Assembly: GCF_040448305.1 (NCBI RefSeq)
Contig: NZ_CP148752.1
Coordinates: 1,674,001 to 1,738,000 of the forward strand
Direction of reading: 5' to 3'
Length of the DNA stretch: 64,000 nucleotides
DNA from: Pseudomonas fluorescens
GTDB lineage: Bacteria; Pseudomonadota; Gammaproteobacteria; Pseudomonadales; Pseudomonadaceae
The notes under the pieces were generated by a model, which did no database searches, had not been told where the DNA came from, and was given only the letters and a program-made list of their open reading frames with translations. Within the stretch, counting starts at the first letter, position 1; every line of letters starts with the position of its first letter. Shown here piece by piece: positions 33,110 through 40,907 of this stretch. The translations under genes were made by a program, and so were the position numbers.

Positions 33110-33290
33110 CCCACGGAGCAGGACCGGAGCGAGGGCATGTCGAGCCTTGGCGAGGCAACGAACGTCAGGGGCAAGAGCCCTTGGTTACTTGGGGCTCTTC
33201 CAAGTAACCCGCCGTAAGGGCGGAACCCTAAGTGGCCGTTACCGCAGCAACGGATATGTACACCCACAAAATAATCATCGCCTGACACAA

Positions 33291-33319
33291 AGCCTTCGCG
33301 AGCAAGCCCGCTCCCACAG
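33291..33319 (-). repeat. Single REP, reverse orientation
   Basis: CCTTCGCGAGCAAGCCCGCTCCCACAG read on the + strand, 28 bases after the 742-bp element. It is the last repeat before the phn promoter region. Confidence 0.87.
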
Positions 33320-33382
33320 TGTTCTTCAGTAACCACAACAATGGATGCAACCGCGACCAAATACGCAAACCTCCAGCTCAAC

Positions 33383-33460
33383 CTTTCACAAAACCTTCAT
33401 CAAATGGCCCATCCAGTGACATGTGCAAGTCATAGGGCTGACATGCCCGGTGCCTAAAGT
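33383..33460 (+). promoter_or_regulatory. Pho-box array and -10 box of the phn operon
   Basis: Half-sites resembling CTGTCAT recur every 11 bases: CTTTCAC (33383), CCTTCAT (33394), GTGACAT (33416), AAGTCAT (33427) and CTGACAT (33438); the place at 33405 is not a match. The last pair ends 10 bases before TAAAGT (33455-33460), a likely -10, which is the standard arrangement for a PhoB-activated promoter. It fits phosphate-starvation control of the C-P lyase genes downstream. Confidence 0.65.
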
Positions 33461-33503
33461 CTGTTGAACTCAAATACAGCCACGGATGGCTGTTCAACCA
33501 GAC
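33459..33503 (+). other. Nested inverted repeats before phnC
   Basis: Outer arms GTCTGTTGAAC (33459-33469) and GTTCAACCAGAC (33492-33503) pair with one bulged base; inner arms ACAGCCA/TGGCTGT (33476-33482, 33487-33493) form a 7-bp stem with loop CGGA. They lie just before the phnC ribosome site. They could be a regulator-binding site or an mRNA leader hairpin. Confidence 0.6.
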
Positions 33504-33513
33504 AGAGAAGCCC

Positions 33514-34347
33514 ATGAACGCAGCTATCCATGTCGATCATCTGAACAAGACCTTTGCGCGCAAAACCGCGCTGGTCGACCTCGAACTGACCATCGCGGCC
33601 GGTGAGATGGTCGCGCTGATCGGCGCGTCCGGCTCCGGCAAGTCCACCTTGCTGCGCCATCTCGCGGGCCTGGCCTGTTGCGATCGCCACAACGGGGGCA
33701 GCGTCAAGGTGCTGGGTCGCGAAGTGCAGGCATCCGGCCGTTTGAATGGCAAGGTGCGCCGCCTGCGCGCCGACATCGGCTACATCTTCCAGCAGTTCAA
33801 CCTGGTCAACCGATTGAGCGTGCTCGACAACGTGCTGCTCGGTTGCCTGGGGCGCATGCCGCGCTGGCGTGGCAACTTGAGCCTGTTCAATGCCGAGGAA
33901 AAGCAGTTCGCCATGGAGTCCCTGGACCGTGTCGGCCTGGCTGACCTGGCGGCACAACGGGCCTCGACCCTGTCCGGCGGTCAGCAACAGCGCGTGGCGA
34001 TTGCCCGTGCATTGACCCAGCGGGCCGAGGTGATTCTGGCGGATGAGCCGATTGCCTCCCTCGATCCGGAATCGGCGCGCAAGGTCATGGAGATCCTCGC
34101 CGACATCAACCGCCGTGACGGCAAGACCGTTGTGGTGACCCTGCATCAAGTCGACTACGCCACCCGTTATTGCCCGCGTGCCGTGGCGCTCAAGGCCGGC
34201 CGGATTCATTTCGATGGCCCCGGCTCTCAATTGAGCGGCCAGTTCCTCAACGATTTGTACGGTGCCGACACCGACACCAGCCTCATGTGTTCCGAGTCAT
34301 CCCGTCACAGCGAAGCGGCGCCGCGACTGGTGTTGGCGCGCGTGTGA
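33514..34347 (+). CDS. phnC: Phosphonate ABC transporter ATP-binding protein PhnC
   Basis: PhnC energises phosphonate uptake. The 277-residue protein shows Walker A GASGSGKST (about 36-44), Q-loop FQQFNLVNRLSVLDN, signature LSGGQQQRVAIARAL and Walker B ILADEPIASLD. It follows AGAGAAG as ribosome site, and heads the phn operon after the Pho-box array. phnD begins 44 bases downstream. Confidence 0.96.
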   Translation: MNAAIHVDHLNKTFARKTALVDLELTIAAGEMVALIGASGSGKSTLLRHLAGLACCDRHNGGSVKVLGREVQASGRLNGKVRRLRADIGYIFQQFNLVNRLSVLDNVLLGCLGRMPRWRGNLSLFNAEEKQFAMESLDRVGLADLAAQRASTLSGGQQQRVAIARALTQRAEVILADEPIASLDPESARKVMEILADINRRDGKTVVVTLHQVDYATRYCPRAVALKAGRIHFDGPGSQLSGQFLNDLYGADTDTSLMCSESSRHSEAAPRLVLARV

Positions 34348-34391
34348 TCAACCCCGGATTCCCCCACCGTTCACCCTCAGGAAACCTTTCC

Positions 34392-35408
34392 ATGTTGAAC
34401 CGTATCGGTCGCGTTTTTGCTGGTGCAGCGCTGCTCGCCAGCTGTGTATTGGGCAACGCCCAGGCGGAAGAAAAAGCCATCAACTTCGGCATCATGTCCA
34501 CCGAGTCTTCGCAAAACCTCAAGAGCATCTGGCAGCCGTTCCTGGATGACATGCAGAAGCAGACCGGCCTGAAGATCAACGCCACGTTTGCCTCCGACTA
34601 TGCCGGCCTGATCCAGGGCATGCGCTTCAACAAGGTCGATGTGGCCTGGCTGGGCAACAAGGCCGCGATCGAAGCGGTGGACCGCTCCAACGGCGAGATC
34701 TTCGCCCAGACCGCTGCCGCCAGTGGCGCCGCCGGTTACTGGAGTGTGCTGATCGTACGCAAGGACAGCCCGATCAACTCCGTCGATGACATGCTGAAAA
34801 ATGCCAAGAGCCTGACCTTCGGCAACGGTGATCCGAACTCCACCTCGGGCTACCTGGTGCCGGGCTACTACGTGTTTGCCAAGAACCACGTCGACGCCGC
34901 CACCGCGTTCAAGCGCACCCTCAATTCCAGCCATGAAGTCAACGCGCTGAGCGTGGCCAAGGGGCAAGTGGATGTGGCGACCTTCAACACCGAAAGTTGG
35001 GATCGCCTGGAAGTCACCCAGCCGGACAAGGCGGCACAGCTCAAGGTGATCTGGAAGTCGCCGCTGATTCCGGCCGACCCGCTGGTGTGGAGCAAAGCGC
35101 TGAGTGACAGCGAGAAAACCAGGATCCGCGATTTCATCTTCAGCTACGGCGACACCGACGAAGAGAAGGCCGTGCTCAAGGGCATGCAACTGGGCAAGTT
35201 CCTGAAATCCAGCGACGACCAGTTACTGCCGATTCGCCAGCTGGAGCTGTTCAAGCAGCGCACCACGATCAGCGCTGACGACAAGTTGGAAGCGGCCGAC
35301 AAGGCCAGGAAACTGGCCGACATCGATGCCGAGCTGGCGAAGCTGCAAGAGCGCCTGACCTTGCTGGAAAAGACCAACACCGAGAAGAGCGCGGCCAACG
35401 CCGGTTGA
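34392..35408 (+). CDS. phnD: Phosphonate-binding periplasmic protein PhnD
   Basis: PhnD captures phosphonates in the periplasm. The 338 residues have a signal peptide (about 1-25, cleaved after AQA), the PhnD-type core INFGIMSTESSQNLKSIWQP and NADPNSTSGYLVPGYYVFAK-like stretch (here NGDPNSTSGYLVPGYYVFAK), and a charged coiled-coil C-terminus (about 300-338). A REP pair separates it from phnE. Confidence 0.95.
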   Translation: MLNRIGRVFAGAALLASCVLGNAQAEEKAINFGIMSTESSQNLKSIWQPFLDDMQKQTGLKINATFASDYAGLIQGMRFNKVDVAWLGNKAAIEAVDRSNGEIFAQTAAASGAAGYWSVLIVRKDSPINSVDDMLKNAKSLTFGNGDPNSTSGYLVPGYYVFAKNHVDAATAFKRTLNSSHEVNALSVAKGQVDVATFNTESWDRLEVTQPDKAAQLKVIWKSPLIPADPLVWSKALSDSEKTRIRDFIFSYGDTDEEKAVLKGMQLGKFLKSSDDQLLPIRQLELFKQRTTISADDKLEAADKARKLADIDAELAKLQERLTLLEKTNTEKSAANAG

Positions 35409-35412
35409 GCCA

Positions 35413-35505
35413 GTGTGGGAGCGAGCCTGCTCGCGAATGCGGCCTGACATTCACCCTCGATGGCGACTGACATACCGCTTTCGCGAGCAGGCTCGCTCCC
35501 ACAGG
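35413..35505. repeat. REP pair between phnD and phnE
   Basis: GTGTGGGAGCGAGCCTGCTC then GCGAATGCGG, mirrored by TTTCGCGAGCAGGCTCGCTC then CCACAGG. It occupies most of the phnD-phnE gap and may let the binding protein be made in excess of the permease by protecting the upstream mRNA. Confidence 0.88.
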
Positions 35506-35558
35506 TTTTATGTCTGCACTCGCATTTCGCGCTTCATTTGATTTTTTAGAGAACCCTC

Positions 35559-36341
35559 ATGACCACTCTGCACGCTGAAGCTGTCGGCAAGCGCACCTGG
35601 CCGCAGTACCTCGGTTGGGGCCTGTTCCTGGTCCTGCTGGCCTGGGCCTGGCACGGCGCCGAAATGAATCCGATGGCGCTGTACCGCGACTCGGGAAACA
35701 TGGCGACCTTCGCCGCGGATTTCTTCCCGCCGGACTTCCATGAATGGCGCATGTACCTCAAGGAAATGCTCGTCACCGTACAAATCGCCCTGTGGGGCAC
35801 GGTGCTGGCGATTGTCTGCTCGGTGCCGCTGGGCATTCTCTGCTCGGAAAACATCACACCGTGGTGGATCCACCAACCATTGCGCCGGGTGATGGATGCG
35901 TTCCGCTCAATCAACGAAATGGTCTTCGCGATGTTGTTCGTGGTGGCCGTCGGGCTGGGTCCGTTTGCCGGGGTGCTGGCGCTGTGGATCAGCACCACTG
36001 GCGTACTCGCCAAGCTGTTCGCCGAAGCCGTCGAGGCGATTGATCCCGGCCCGGTCGAAGGCGTTCGCGCCACCGGTGCCAGTGCCTTGCAAGAAGTGAT
36101 CTACGGGGTGATCCCGCAAGTCATGCCGCTGTGGGTGTCCTACGCGCTGTACCGCTTCGAGGCCAACGTGCGCTCGGCGACGGTGGTGGGAATGGTCGGC
36201 GCCGGTGGGATCGGGGTGATCCTGTGGGAGAACATCCGCGCCTTTCAGTTCACGCAGACCTGCGCGGTGCTGCTGGTGATCATCGTCATCGTCAGCCTGA
36301 TCGACATCCTCTCGCAACGCCTGCGCAAGCAGTTCATCTGA
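35559..36341 (+). CDS. phnE: Phosphonate ABC transporter permease PhnE
   Basis: PhnE forms the membrane channel with PhnC. The 260-residue protein has about six membrane helices and the EAA-type loop EAVEAIDPGPVEGVRATGAS (about 160-180) characteristic of ABC permeases, followed by SATVVGMVGAGGIGVIL. A single phnE copy is present. phnF starts 37 bases after it. Confidence 0.95.
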   Translation: MTTLHAEAVGKRTWPQYLGWGLFLVLLAWAWHGAEMNPMALYRDSGNMATFAADFFPPDFHEWRMYLKEMLVTVQIALWGTVLAIVCSVPLGILCSENITPWWIHQPLRRVMDAFRSINEMVFAMLFVVAVGLGPFAGVLALWISTTGVLAKLFAEAVEAIDPGPVEGVRATGASALQEVIYGVIPQVMPLWVSYALYRFEANVRSATVVGMVGAGGIGVILWENIRAFQFTQTCAVLLVIIVIVSLIDILSQRLRKQFI

Positions 36342-36378
36342 TATTTCGGAGGGGTGCCCGCGGGCGCTTTTTTTAAGC

Positions 36379-37083
36379 ATGCAGTTGTCTAGACAAGATG
36401 AGCCGGTGTACCGCGAATTGGCCGACATCCTGCGTCGGGAGCTGGCGGACTATCGCGCCGGAGATTTCCTGCCGGGCGAGGTGATGTTGGCCGAACGCTT
36501 CGGGGTCAACCGTCATACCTTGCGCCGCGCCATCGATGAACTGGTGTTCGAAGGCAGCCTGTTGCGTCGCCAGGGCAAGGGCACCCAGGTGCTGGAGCGG
36601 CCGCTGATTTACTCGATGACCGCCGACAGTGCCTACAGCCAGTCGCTGTCAGCCCAGGGGCATGGCGTCGAGGCAGTGCTGCTCAAGCGTCGTTACTGCT
36701 TCGCCAGTCGTGAAGAAGCTCAATACCTGGGCATCGCCGAGATGGCGCCGATGATCGAGCTGCAGACCTTGCGCAAGCTCGACAACCAACCGGTCAGCCT
36801 GATCCGCCATCGCTACTGCGCCAGTTACGCGCCGCTGTTGGCCGATTACACCGGGGGCTCCCTGCGCAAATACCTGAGCGAACGGGACCTGCCGCTGACC
36901 CGCACCCAGAGCCTGATCGGCGCTCGCTTGCCCAACCGCGAAGAGGCCGCGCTGCTGCTGATGCCCCGGCATCTGCCGGCCCTGAGCGTATTCACCCTTT
37001 CCCGCGATCGCGACGGCCGTGCGGTGGAGCTGGCCCAGTCCACCAGCCGTTCGGATCGCTTCCAGTACCAGGTCGTCACCTGA
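36379..37083 (+). CDS. phnF: GntR/HutC-family regulator PhnF
   Basis: PhnF is the regulator encoded within C-P lyase operons. The 234 residues begin with a GntR winged helix (PVYRELADILRRELADYRAG, then LAERFGVNRHTLRRAIDELV) and a C-terminal UTRA ligand domain (about 90-234). A palindrome matching GntR/HutC operators lies over codons 3-6. The ATG at 36379 overlaps nothing upstream. Its stop overlaps the phnG region. Confidence 0.92.
   Translation: MQLSRQDEPVYRELADILRRELADYRAGDFLPGEVMLAERFGVNRHTLRRAIDELVFEGSLLRRQGKGTQVLERPLIYSMTADSAYSQSLSAQGHGVEAVLLKRRYCFASREEAQYLGIAEMAPMIELQTLRKLDNQPVSLIRHRYCASYAPLLADYTGGSLRKYLSERDLPLTRTQSLIGARLPNREEAALLLMPRHLPALSVFTLSRDRDGRAVELAQSTSRSDRFQYQVVT
36385..36396. 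promoter_or_regulatory. HutC/GntR-type palindrome inside the phnF start
   Basis: TTGTCTAGACAA is a perfect palindrome with the core GT-N-TA-N-AC preferred by HutC-subfamily GntR proteins. It is in the coding region, at codons LSRQ. PhnF homologues begin with similar residues, so the resemblance could come from protein conservation. Confidence 0.45.
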
Positions 37084-37094
37084 TGGAGAACGCA

Positions 37095-37544
37095 ATGCAC
37101 AACCCTGTTCCTCATACCGAACGGCAGCACTGGATCGGTGTGCTGGCCCGTGCCAGCCGCAGTGAATTGCAGCCCTTCGAAGCCGCTTTGCGCGATGTCG
37201 AGTACCAACTGATCCGCGCCCCGGAAATCGGCATGACTCTGGTCCGTGGCCGCATGGGCGGCAATGGCGCGCCGTTCAACGTTGGCGAAATGAGCGTGAC
37301 CCGCTGCGTGGTGCGCCTGGCCGATGGCCGTACCGGCTACAGCTATCTGGCGGGTCGCGACAAGGTCCACGCCGAACTGGCCGCCCTGGCCGACGCACAT
37401 TTGCAGGGCGTGCAAATGCGTCATTGGCTGGCGGAAATGATCTCGCCGCTGGCGACCGTTCAGGCCGAACGCCGGGCACAAAAAGAGGCGGAAACCGCCG
37501 CCACCAAAGTCGAATTCTTCACCCTCGTGCGAGGAGAAAACTGA
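37095..37544 (+). CDS. phnG: C-P lyase subunit PhnG
   Basis: PhnG is a subunit of the PhnGHIJ core that breaks the carbon-phosphorus bond. The 149-residue product begins MHNPVPHTERQHWIGVLARA, aligning with the E. coli start (MHADTATRQHW). ATG 37095 was preferred over 37083 because GGAG lies 6 bases upstream of it. The stop overlaps phnH by 1 base (TGATG). Confidence 0.94.
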   Translation: MHNPVPHTERQHWIGVLARASRSELQPFEAALRDVEYQLIRAPEIGMTLVRGRMGGNGAPFNVGEMSVTRCVVRLADGRTGYSYLAGRDKVHAELAALADAHLQGVQMRHWLAEMISPLATVQAERRAQKEAETAATKVEFFTLVRGEN

Positions 37545-38134
37545 TGAGCGCACAGCTGTTGCAACCGGCGTTCGCCGACCCGGTGCTGGATGCTCAGCAC
37601 GGATTTCGCGCTGCACTCAAGGCCTTGGCCGGCCCCGGTCTGATCCAGACGCTGCATGCCACACCGAGCCTCGAAGGCTTGGCGCCCGCGACCTACGCGC
37701 TGTGCCTGTCGTTGCTGGATGTCGACACACCGCTGTGGCTGGCGCCATCGTTCGATACGCCGTTGATCCGAGCCAACCTGGCGTTCCATTGTGGTTGCCC
37801 ATTGACCGCCAAGCGCGAAGACGCGCGGTTCGCCTTGCTTGCCGCCGAGGATCTGCTCGACCTGAGCGGTTTCGACACCGGCAACGATCGTTACCCGGAC
37901 CAGTCCTGCACCTTGCTCATTCAACTGCCAAGCCTCGACGGCGGGGCAGCGCTGAAGTGGCGCGGACCGGGGATCGAAAGCGAACACGACGTAGCGCTGC
38001 CGCTGGCCGATGGCTTCTGGCGCGAACGCGAACTGCGCAACGAATTCCCCCGTGGGCTTGACCTGTTTTTCACCGCGGGCCATGACCTGATCGGCCTGCC
38101 CCGCAGCACCCGCATCGCAGAGGAGCGCGCCTGA
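37544..38134 (+). CDS. phnH: C-P lyase subunit PhnH
   Basis: PhnH is a core-complex subunit, a homodimer in E. coli. The 196 residues begin MSAQLLQPAFADPVLDAQHG and match the family in length; the segment LDLSGFDTGNDRYPDQSCTL and a Gly-rich end are typical. It overlaps both neighbours by single bases, so the core proteins are probably made in equal amounts. Confidence 0.94.
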   Translation: MSAQLLQPAFADPVLDAQHGFRAALKALAGPGLIQTLHATPSLEGLAPATYALCLSLLDVDTPLWLAPSFDTPLIRANLAFHCGCPLTAKREDARFALLAAEDLLDLSGFDTGNDRYPDQSCTLLIQLPSLDGGAALKWRGPGIESEHDVALPLADGFWRERELRNEFPRGLDLFFTAGHDLIGLPRSTRIAEERA

Positions 38135-39210
38135 TGTACGTAGCCGTCAAGGGTGGCGAACAGGCCATCGACAATGCCCACCGCCTGCTGGCGAAAAAGC
38201 GCCGTGGCGATACCTCGGTCACGGAGCTGAGTGTCGAGCAGATCCGTCAGCAATTGCCGCTGGCGGTGGCGCGGGTGATGAGCGAAGGCTCGCTGTACGA
38301 CGAAGAACTCGCGGCGCTGGCGATCAAGCAAGCGGCGGGGGATCTGGTGGAAGCGATCTTCCTGCTGCGGGCCTACCGCACTACGTTGCCGCGCTTCAGC
38401 CCGAGCCTGCCGATCGATACCCAGAACATGCAACTGAGTCGGCGCTTGTCCGCTACGTTCAAGGACGTGCCAGGTGGGCAACTGCTGGGCCCAACCTTCG
38501 ATTACACCCATCGTTTGCTGGACTTCGCATTGCTGGCCGAAGGCGAATACCCGGGCCCGCAAGTCACCCCGAATGCCAGCCTTGAGCCCTGTCCGCGAGT
38601 CCTCGGTTTGCTCGCCCAAGAGGGCCTGATCAAGACCGAATCGGACAACGGCGAAAGCGTGGCCGACATCACTCGCGACCCACTGGAGCTACCCGCCAGT
38701 CGTGCGCAACGCCTGCAAGCGTTAGCCCGTGGCGACGAAGGTTTCCTGCTGGCGCTGGGTTATTCCACCCAGCGCGGTTATGGCCGCAATCACCCGTTCG
38801 CCGGGGAAATTCGCATCGGTGAAGTCGAGGTGTGGATCGATCCCGAAGAGCTGGGCTTCCCGATCAACCTGGGCAGCATCGAAGTCACCGAGTGCGAGAT
38901 GGTCAACCAGTTCGTCGGCTCGGCCACGGAGCTGGCGCAGTTCACCCGTGGCTACGGTCTGGCCTTCGGACACGCCGAGCGCAAGGCCATGGGCATGGCG
39001 CTGGTCGACCGTGCGTTGCGCGCCGACGAATACAACGAAGAGATCGTGTCCCCGGCACAGCAGGAAGAATTCGTGCTGATGCACTGCGACAACGTCGAGG
39101 CCGCAGGCTTCGTCTCGCACCTGAAGTTACCTCACTACGTCGACTTCCAGGCCGAACTGGAACTGATCCGCAAACTGCGCAAGCCTGCCGAGGGCAAAAA
39201 CCATGAATGA
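38134..39210 (+). CDS. phnI: C-P lyase subunit PhnI (nucleosidase)
   Basis: PhnI joins phosphonate to ribose triphosphate by displacing the base of ATP. The 358-residue protein starts MYVAVKGGEQAIDNAHRLLA and contains the conserved QGYGRNHPF-like region (here YSTQRGYGRNHPFAGEIRIG) and SATELAQFTRGYGLAFGHAE. It overlaps phnJ by 8 bases. Confidence 0.95.
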   Translation: MYVAVKGGEQAIDNAHRLLAKKRRGDTSVTELSVEQIRQQLPLAVARVMSEGSLYDEELAALAIKQAAGDLVEAIFLLRAYRTTLPRFSPSLPIDTQNMQLSRRLSATFKDVPGGQLLGPTFDYTHRLLDFALLAEGEYPGPQVTPNASLEPCPRVLGLLAQEGLIKTESDNGESVADITRDPLELPASRAQRLQALARGDEGFLLALGYSTQRGYGRNHPFAGEIRIGEVEVWIDPEELGFPINLGSIEVTECEMVNQFVGSATELAQFTRGYGLAFGHAERKAMGMALVDRALRADEYNEEIVSPAQQEEFVLMHCDNVEAAGFVSHLKLPHYVDFQAELELIRKLRKPAEGKNHE

Positions 39211-40075
39211 CCTGACTCAGGCACCCGTGCGCGATGCGGCGTACAACTTTGCCTACCTCGATGAACAGACCAAACGCATGATCCGCCGCGCCTTGCTCAA
39301 GGCCGTGGCGATCCCTGGTTACCAGGTGCCGTTCGGTGGTCGCGAGATGCCGCTGCCTTATGGCTGGGGCACTGGCGGCATGCAGTTGACCGCCGCGATT
39401 CTGGGGGACGACGACGTGCTCAAGGTCATCGACCAGGGCGCGGACGACACCACCAACGCCGTGTCGATTCGCCGATTTTTCGCCCGCACCGCTGGCGTCG
39501 CAACCACCGAAAGTACGCCGGACGCGACGGTGATCCAGACTCGTCACCGCATCCCGGAAACGCCACTGCATGCCGATCAGATCATGGTCTATCAGGTGCC
39601 GATTCCCGAGCCGCTGCGCTTTATCGAGCCGTCGGAAACAGAGACCCGGACCATGCATGCCCTCAACGATTACGGGGTCATGCACGTCAAGCTTTACGAA
39701 GACATTGCCACCTTCGGCCACATCGCCACGGCCTACGCCTATCCGGTGATGGTCGACGAGCGCTACGTGATGGACCCGTCGCCGATCCCCAAATTCGACA
39801 ACCCGAAACTCGACATGAGCCCGGCGCTGATGCTGTTCGGCGCCGGCCGTGAGAAGCGTCTGTACGCGGTGCCGCCGTACACCAAGGTCACCAGCCTCGA
39901 CTTCGAGGATCACCCCTTCGAAACGCAGAAGTGGGAAGAGTGCTGTGCGATCTGTGGCAGCCGTGAGTCGTTCCTCGACGAGCTGATTCTCGACGATGCC
40001 GGCACCCAGAGCTTCGTCTGTTCCGACACCTATTACTGCGCCCAGCGCGTCAGCCAGCAGGAGCAGGGCCAATGA
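39203..40075 (+). CDS. phnJ: C-P lyase PhnJ (radical SAM)
   Basis: PhnJ is the radical-SAM enzyme that cleaves the C-P bond of the ribosyl-phosphonate. The 290 residues include the family cysteines with the E. coli spacing: CAIC (C-X2-C), 21 residues later VCS, and the thiyl-radical Cys six further on in YYC. These lie near residues 249-281. All residues needed for activity are present. phnK overlaps by 4 bases. Confidence 0.97.
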   Translation: MNDLTQAPVRDAAYNFAYLDEQTKRMIRRALLKAVAIPGYQVPFGGREMPLPYGWGTGGMQLTAAILGDDDVLKVIDQGADDTTNAVSIRRFFARTAGVATTESTPDATVIQTRHRIPETPLHADQIMVYQVPIPEPLRFIEPSETETRTMHALNDYGVMHVKLYEDIATFGHIATAYAYPVMVDERYVMDPSPIPKFDNPKLDMSPALMLFGAGREKRLYAVPPYTKVTSLDFEDHPFETQKWEECCAICGSRESFLDELILDDAGTQSFVCSDTYYCAQRVSQQEQGQ

Positions 40076-40878
40076 ATCAGGCGCTGAATAACCAAGTGTC
40101 CGTGTCTACCGAACCCTTGCTGCGTGTGCGCGATCTGTCGCTGTTGTATGGGCCGGAGAAAGGCTGTCAGGACGTCAGCTTTGATCTGTACCCCGGTGAA
40201 GTACTGGGCATTGTCGGAGAGTCCGGTTCGGGCAAGTCGACCTTGCTGTCCTTGCTCAGCGGTCGTCTACCACCGCAACGCGGAAACATCGGTTACCGCG
40301 ACAAACAGGGCCAATGGCTGGACCTCTACAGCGCCAGCGAAGCCGAGCGCCGGACCTTGCTGCGCACCGAATGGGGCTTTGTCGAACAGAACCCTCGCGA
40401 CGGTTTGCGCATGGGCGTGTCCGCCGGCGCCAACATCGGCGAGCGCCTGATGGCCCAGGGCGTGCGCAATTACCAGCAACTGCGTGGGGCCGGGCTCGAC
40501 TGGCTGAGCCAGGTGGAAATCGATCCGCAGCGCATCGACGACTTGCCCCGGACCTTCTCCGGCGGCATGCAGCAGCGCCTGCAAATCGCCCGCAACCTGG
40601 TGTCCAGTCCACGGCTGGTGTTCATGGACGAGCCGACCGGTGGCCTCGATGTGTCGGTACAGGCGCGCTTGCTCGACTTGTTGCGCGGGTTGGTGCGTGA
40701 ACTGGACCTGGCCGTGGTGATCGTCACCCACGACCTGGCAGTCGCTCGCTTGCTGGCCGACCGCTTGATGGTGATGCGTCGCTCGCGGGTGGTGGAAACC
40801 GGGCTGACCGATCAGATCCTCGACGATCCGCAGCACCCTTATTCACAACTGCTGGTGTCGTCGGTGTTGCAGCCGTGA
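40072..40878 (+). CDS. phnK: C-P lyase accessory ABC-type protein PhnK
   Basis: PhnK binds the C-P lyase core (to PhnJ) and resembles peptide-transport ATPases. The 268-residue protein has Walker A GESGSGKST (about 45-53), signature FSGGMQQRLQIARNL and Walker B LVFMDEPTGGLD. There is no permease partner, as expected. phnL begins 29 bases after its stop. Confidence 0.95.
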   Translation: MNQALNNQVSVSTEPLLRVRDLSLLYGPEKGCQDVSFDLYPGEVLGIVGESGSGKSTLLSLLSGRLPPQRGNIGYRDKQGQWLDLYSASEAERRTLLRTEWGFVEQNPRDGLRMGVSAGANIGERLMAQGVRNYQQLRGAGLDWLSQVEIDPQRIDDLPRTFSGGMQQRLQIARNLVSSPRLVFMDEPTGGLDVSVQARLLDLLRGLVRELDLAVVIVTHDLAVARLLADRLMVMRRSRVVETGLTDQILDDPQHPYSQLLVSSVLQP

Positions 40879-40907
40879 AGCCCCGTTCAATAGTGGAAAA
40901 CCCTGTG

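Larger units (their letters stand above)
32521..33262. repeat. 742-bp gene-poor element with inverted ends
   Basis: Both ends carry the same ordered blocks in opposite orientation: TGTACATATCCG (32521-32532 and reverse at 33251-33262), GGTAACGGC (32540-32548; 33235-33243) and CGCCCTTACGGCG (32561-32573; 33210-33222). Further in, AAGTAACC, GAACGT, AAGGCTCG and CTCGCTCCGG blocks also recur in mirrored order. No frame in it looks like a real gene, but it contains a REP and strong hairpins. I could not tell whether it is a defective transposable element or an RNA-producing locus. Confidence 0.75.

Noticed and set aside
32511..33381. Several short open frames in the 742-bp element, on both strands
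   Set aside because: Composition is Arg/Ser/Pro-rich from GC-rich repeats, starts lack ribosome sites and the frames stop within mirrored blocks; treated as non-coding.
36356..36377. GC-rich GCCCGCGGGC followed by T-run after phnE as a terminator
   Set aside because: The stem leaves almost no loop, and the following phnF is expected to be in the same operon; at most a weak attenuator.
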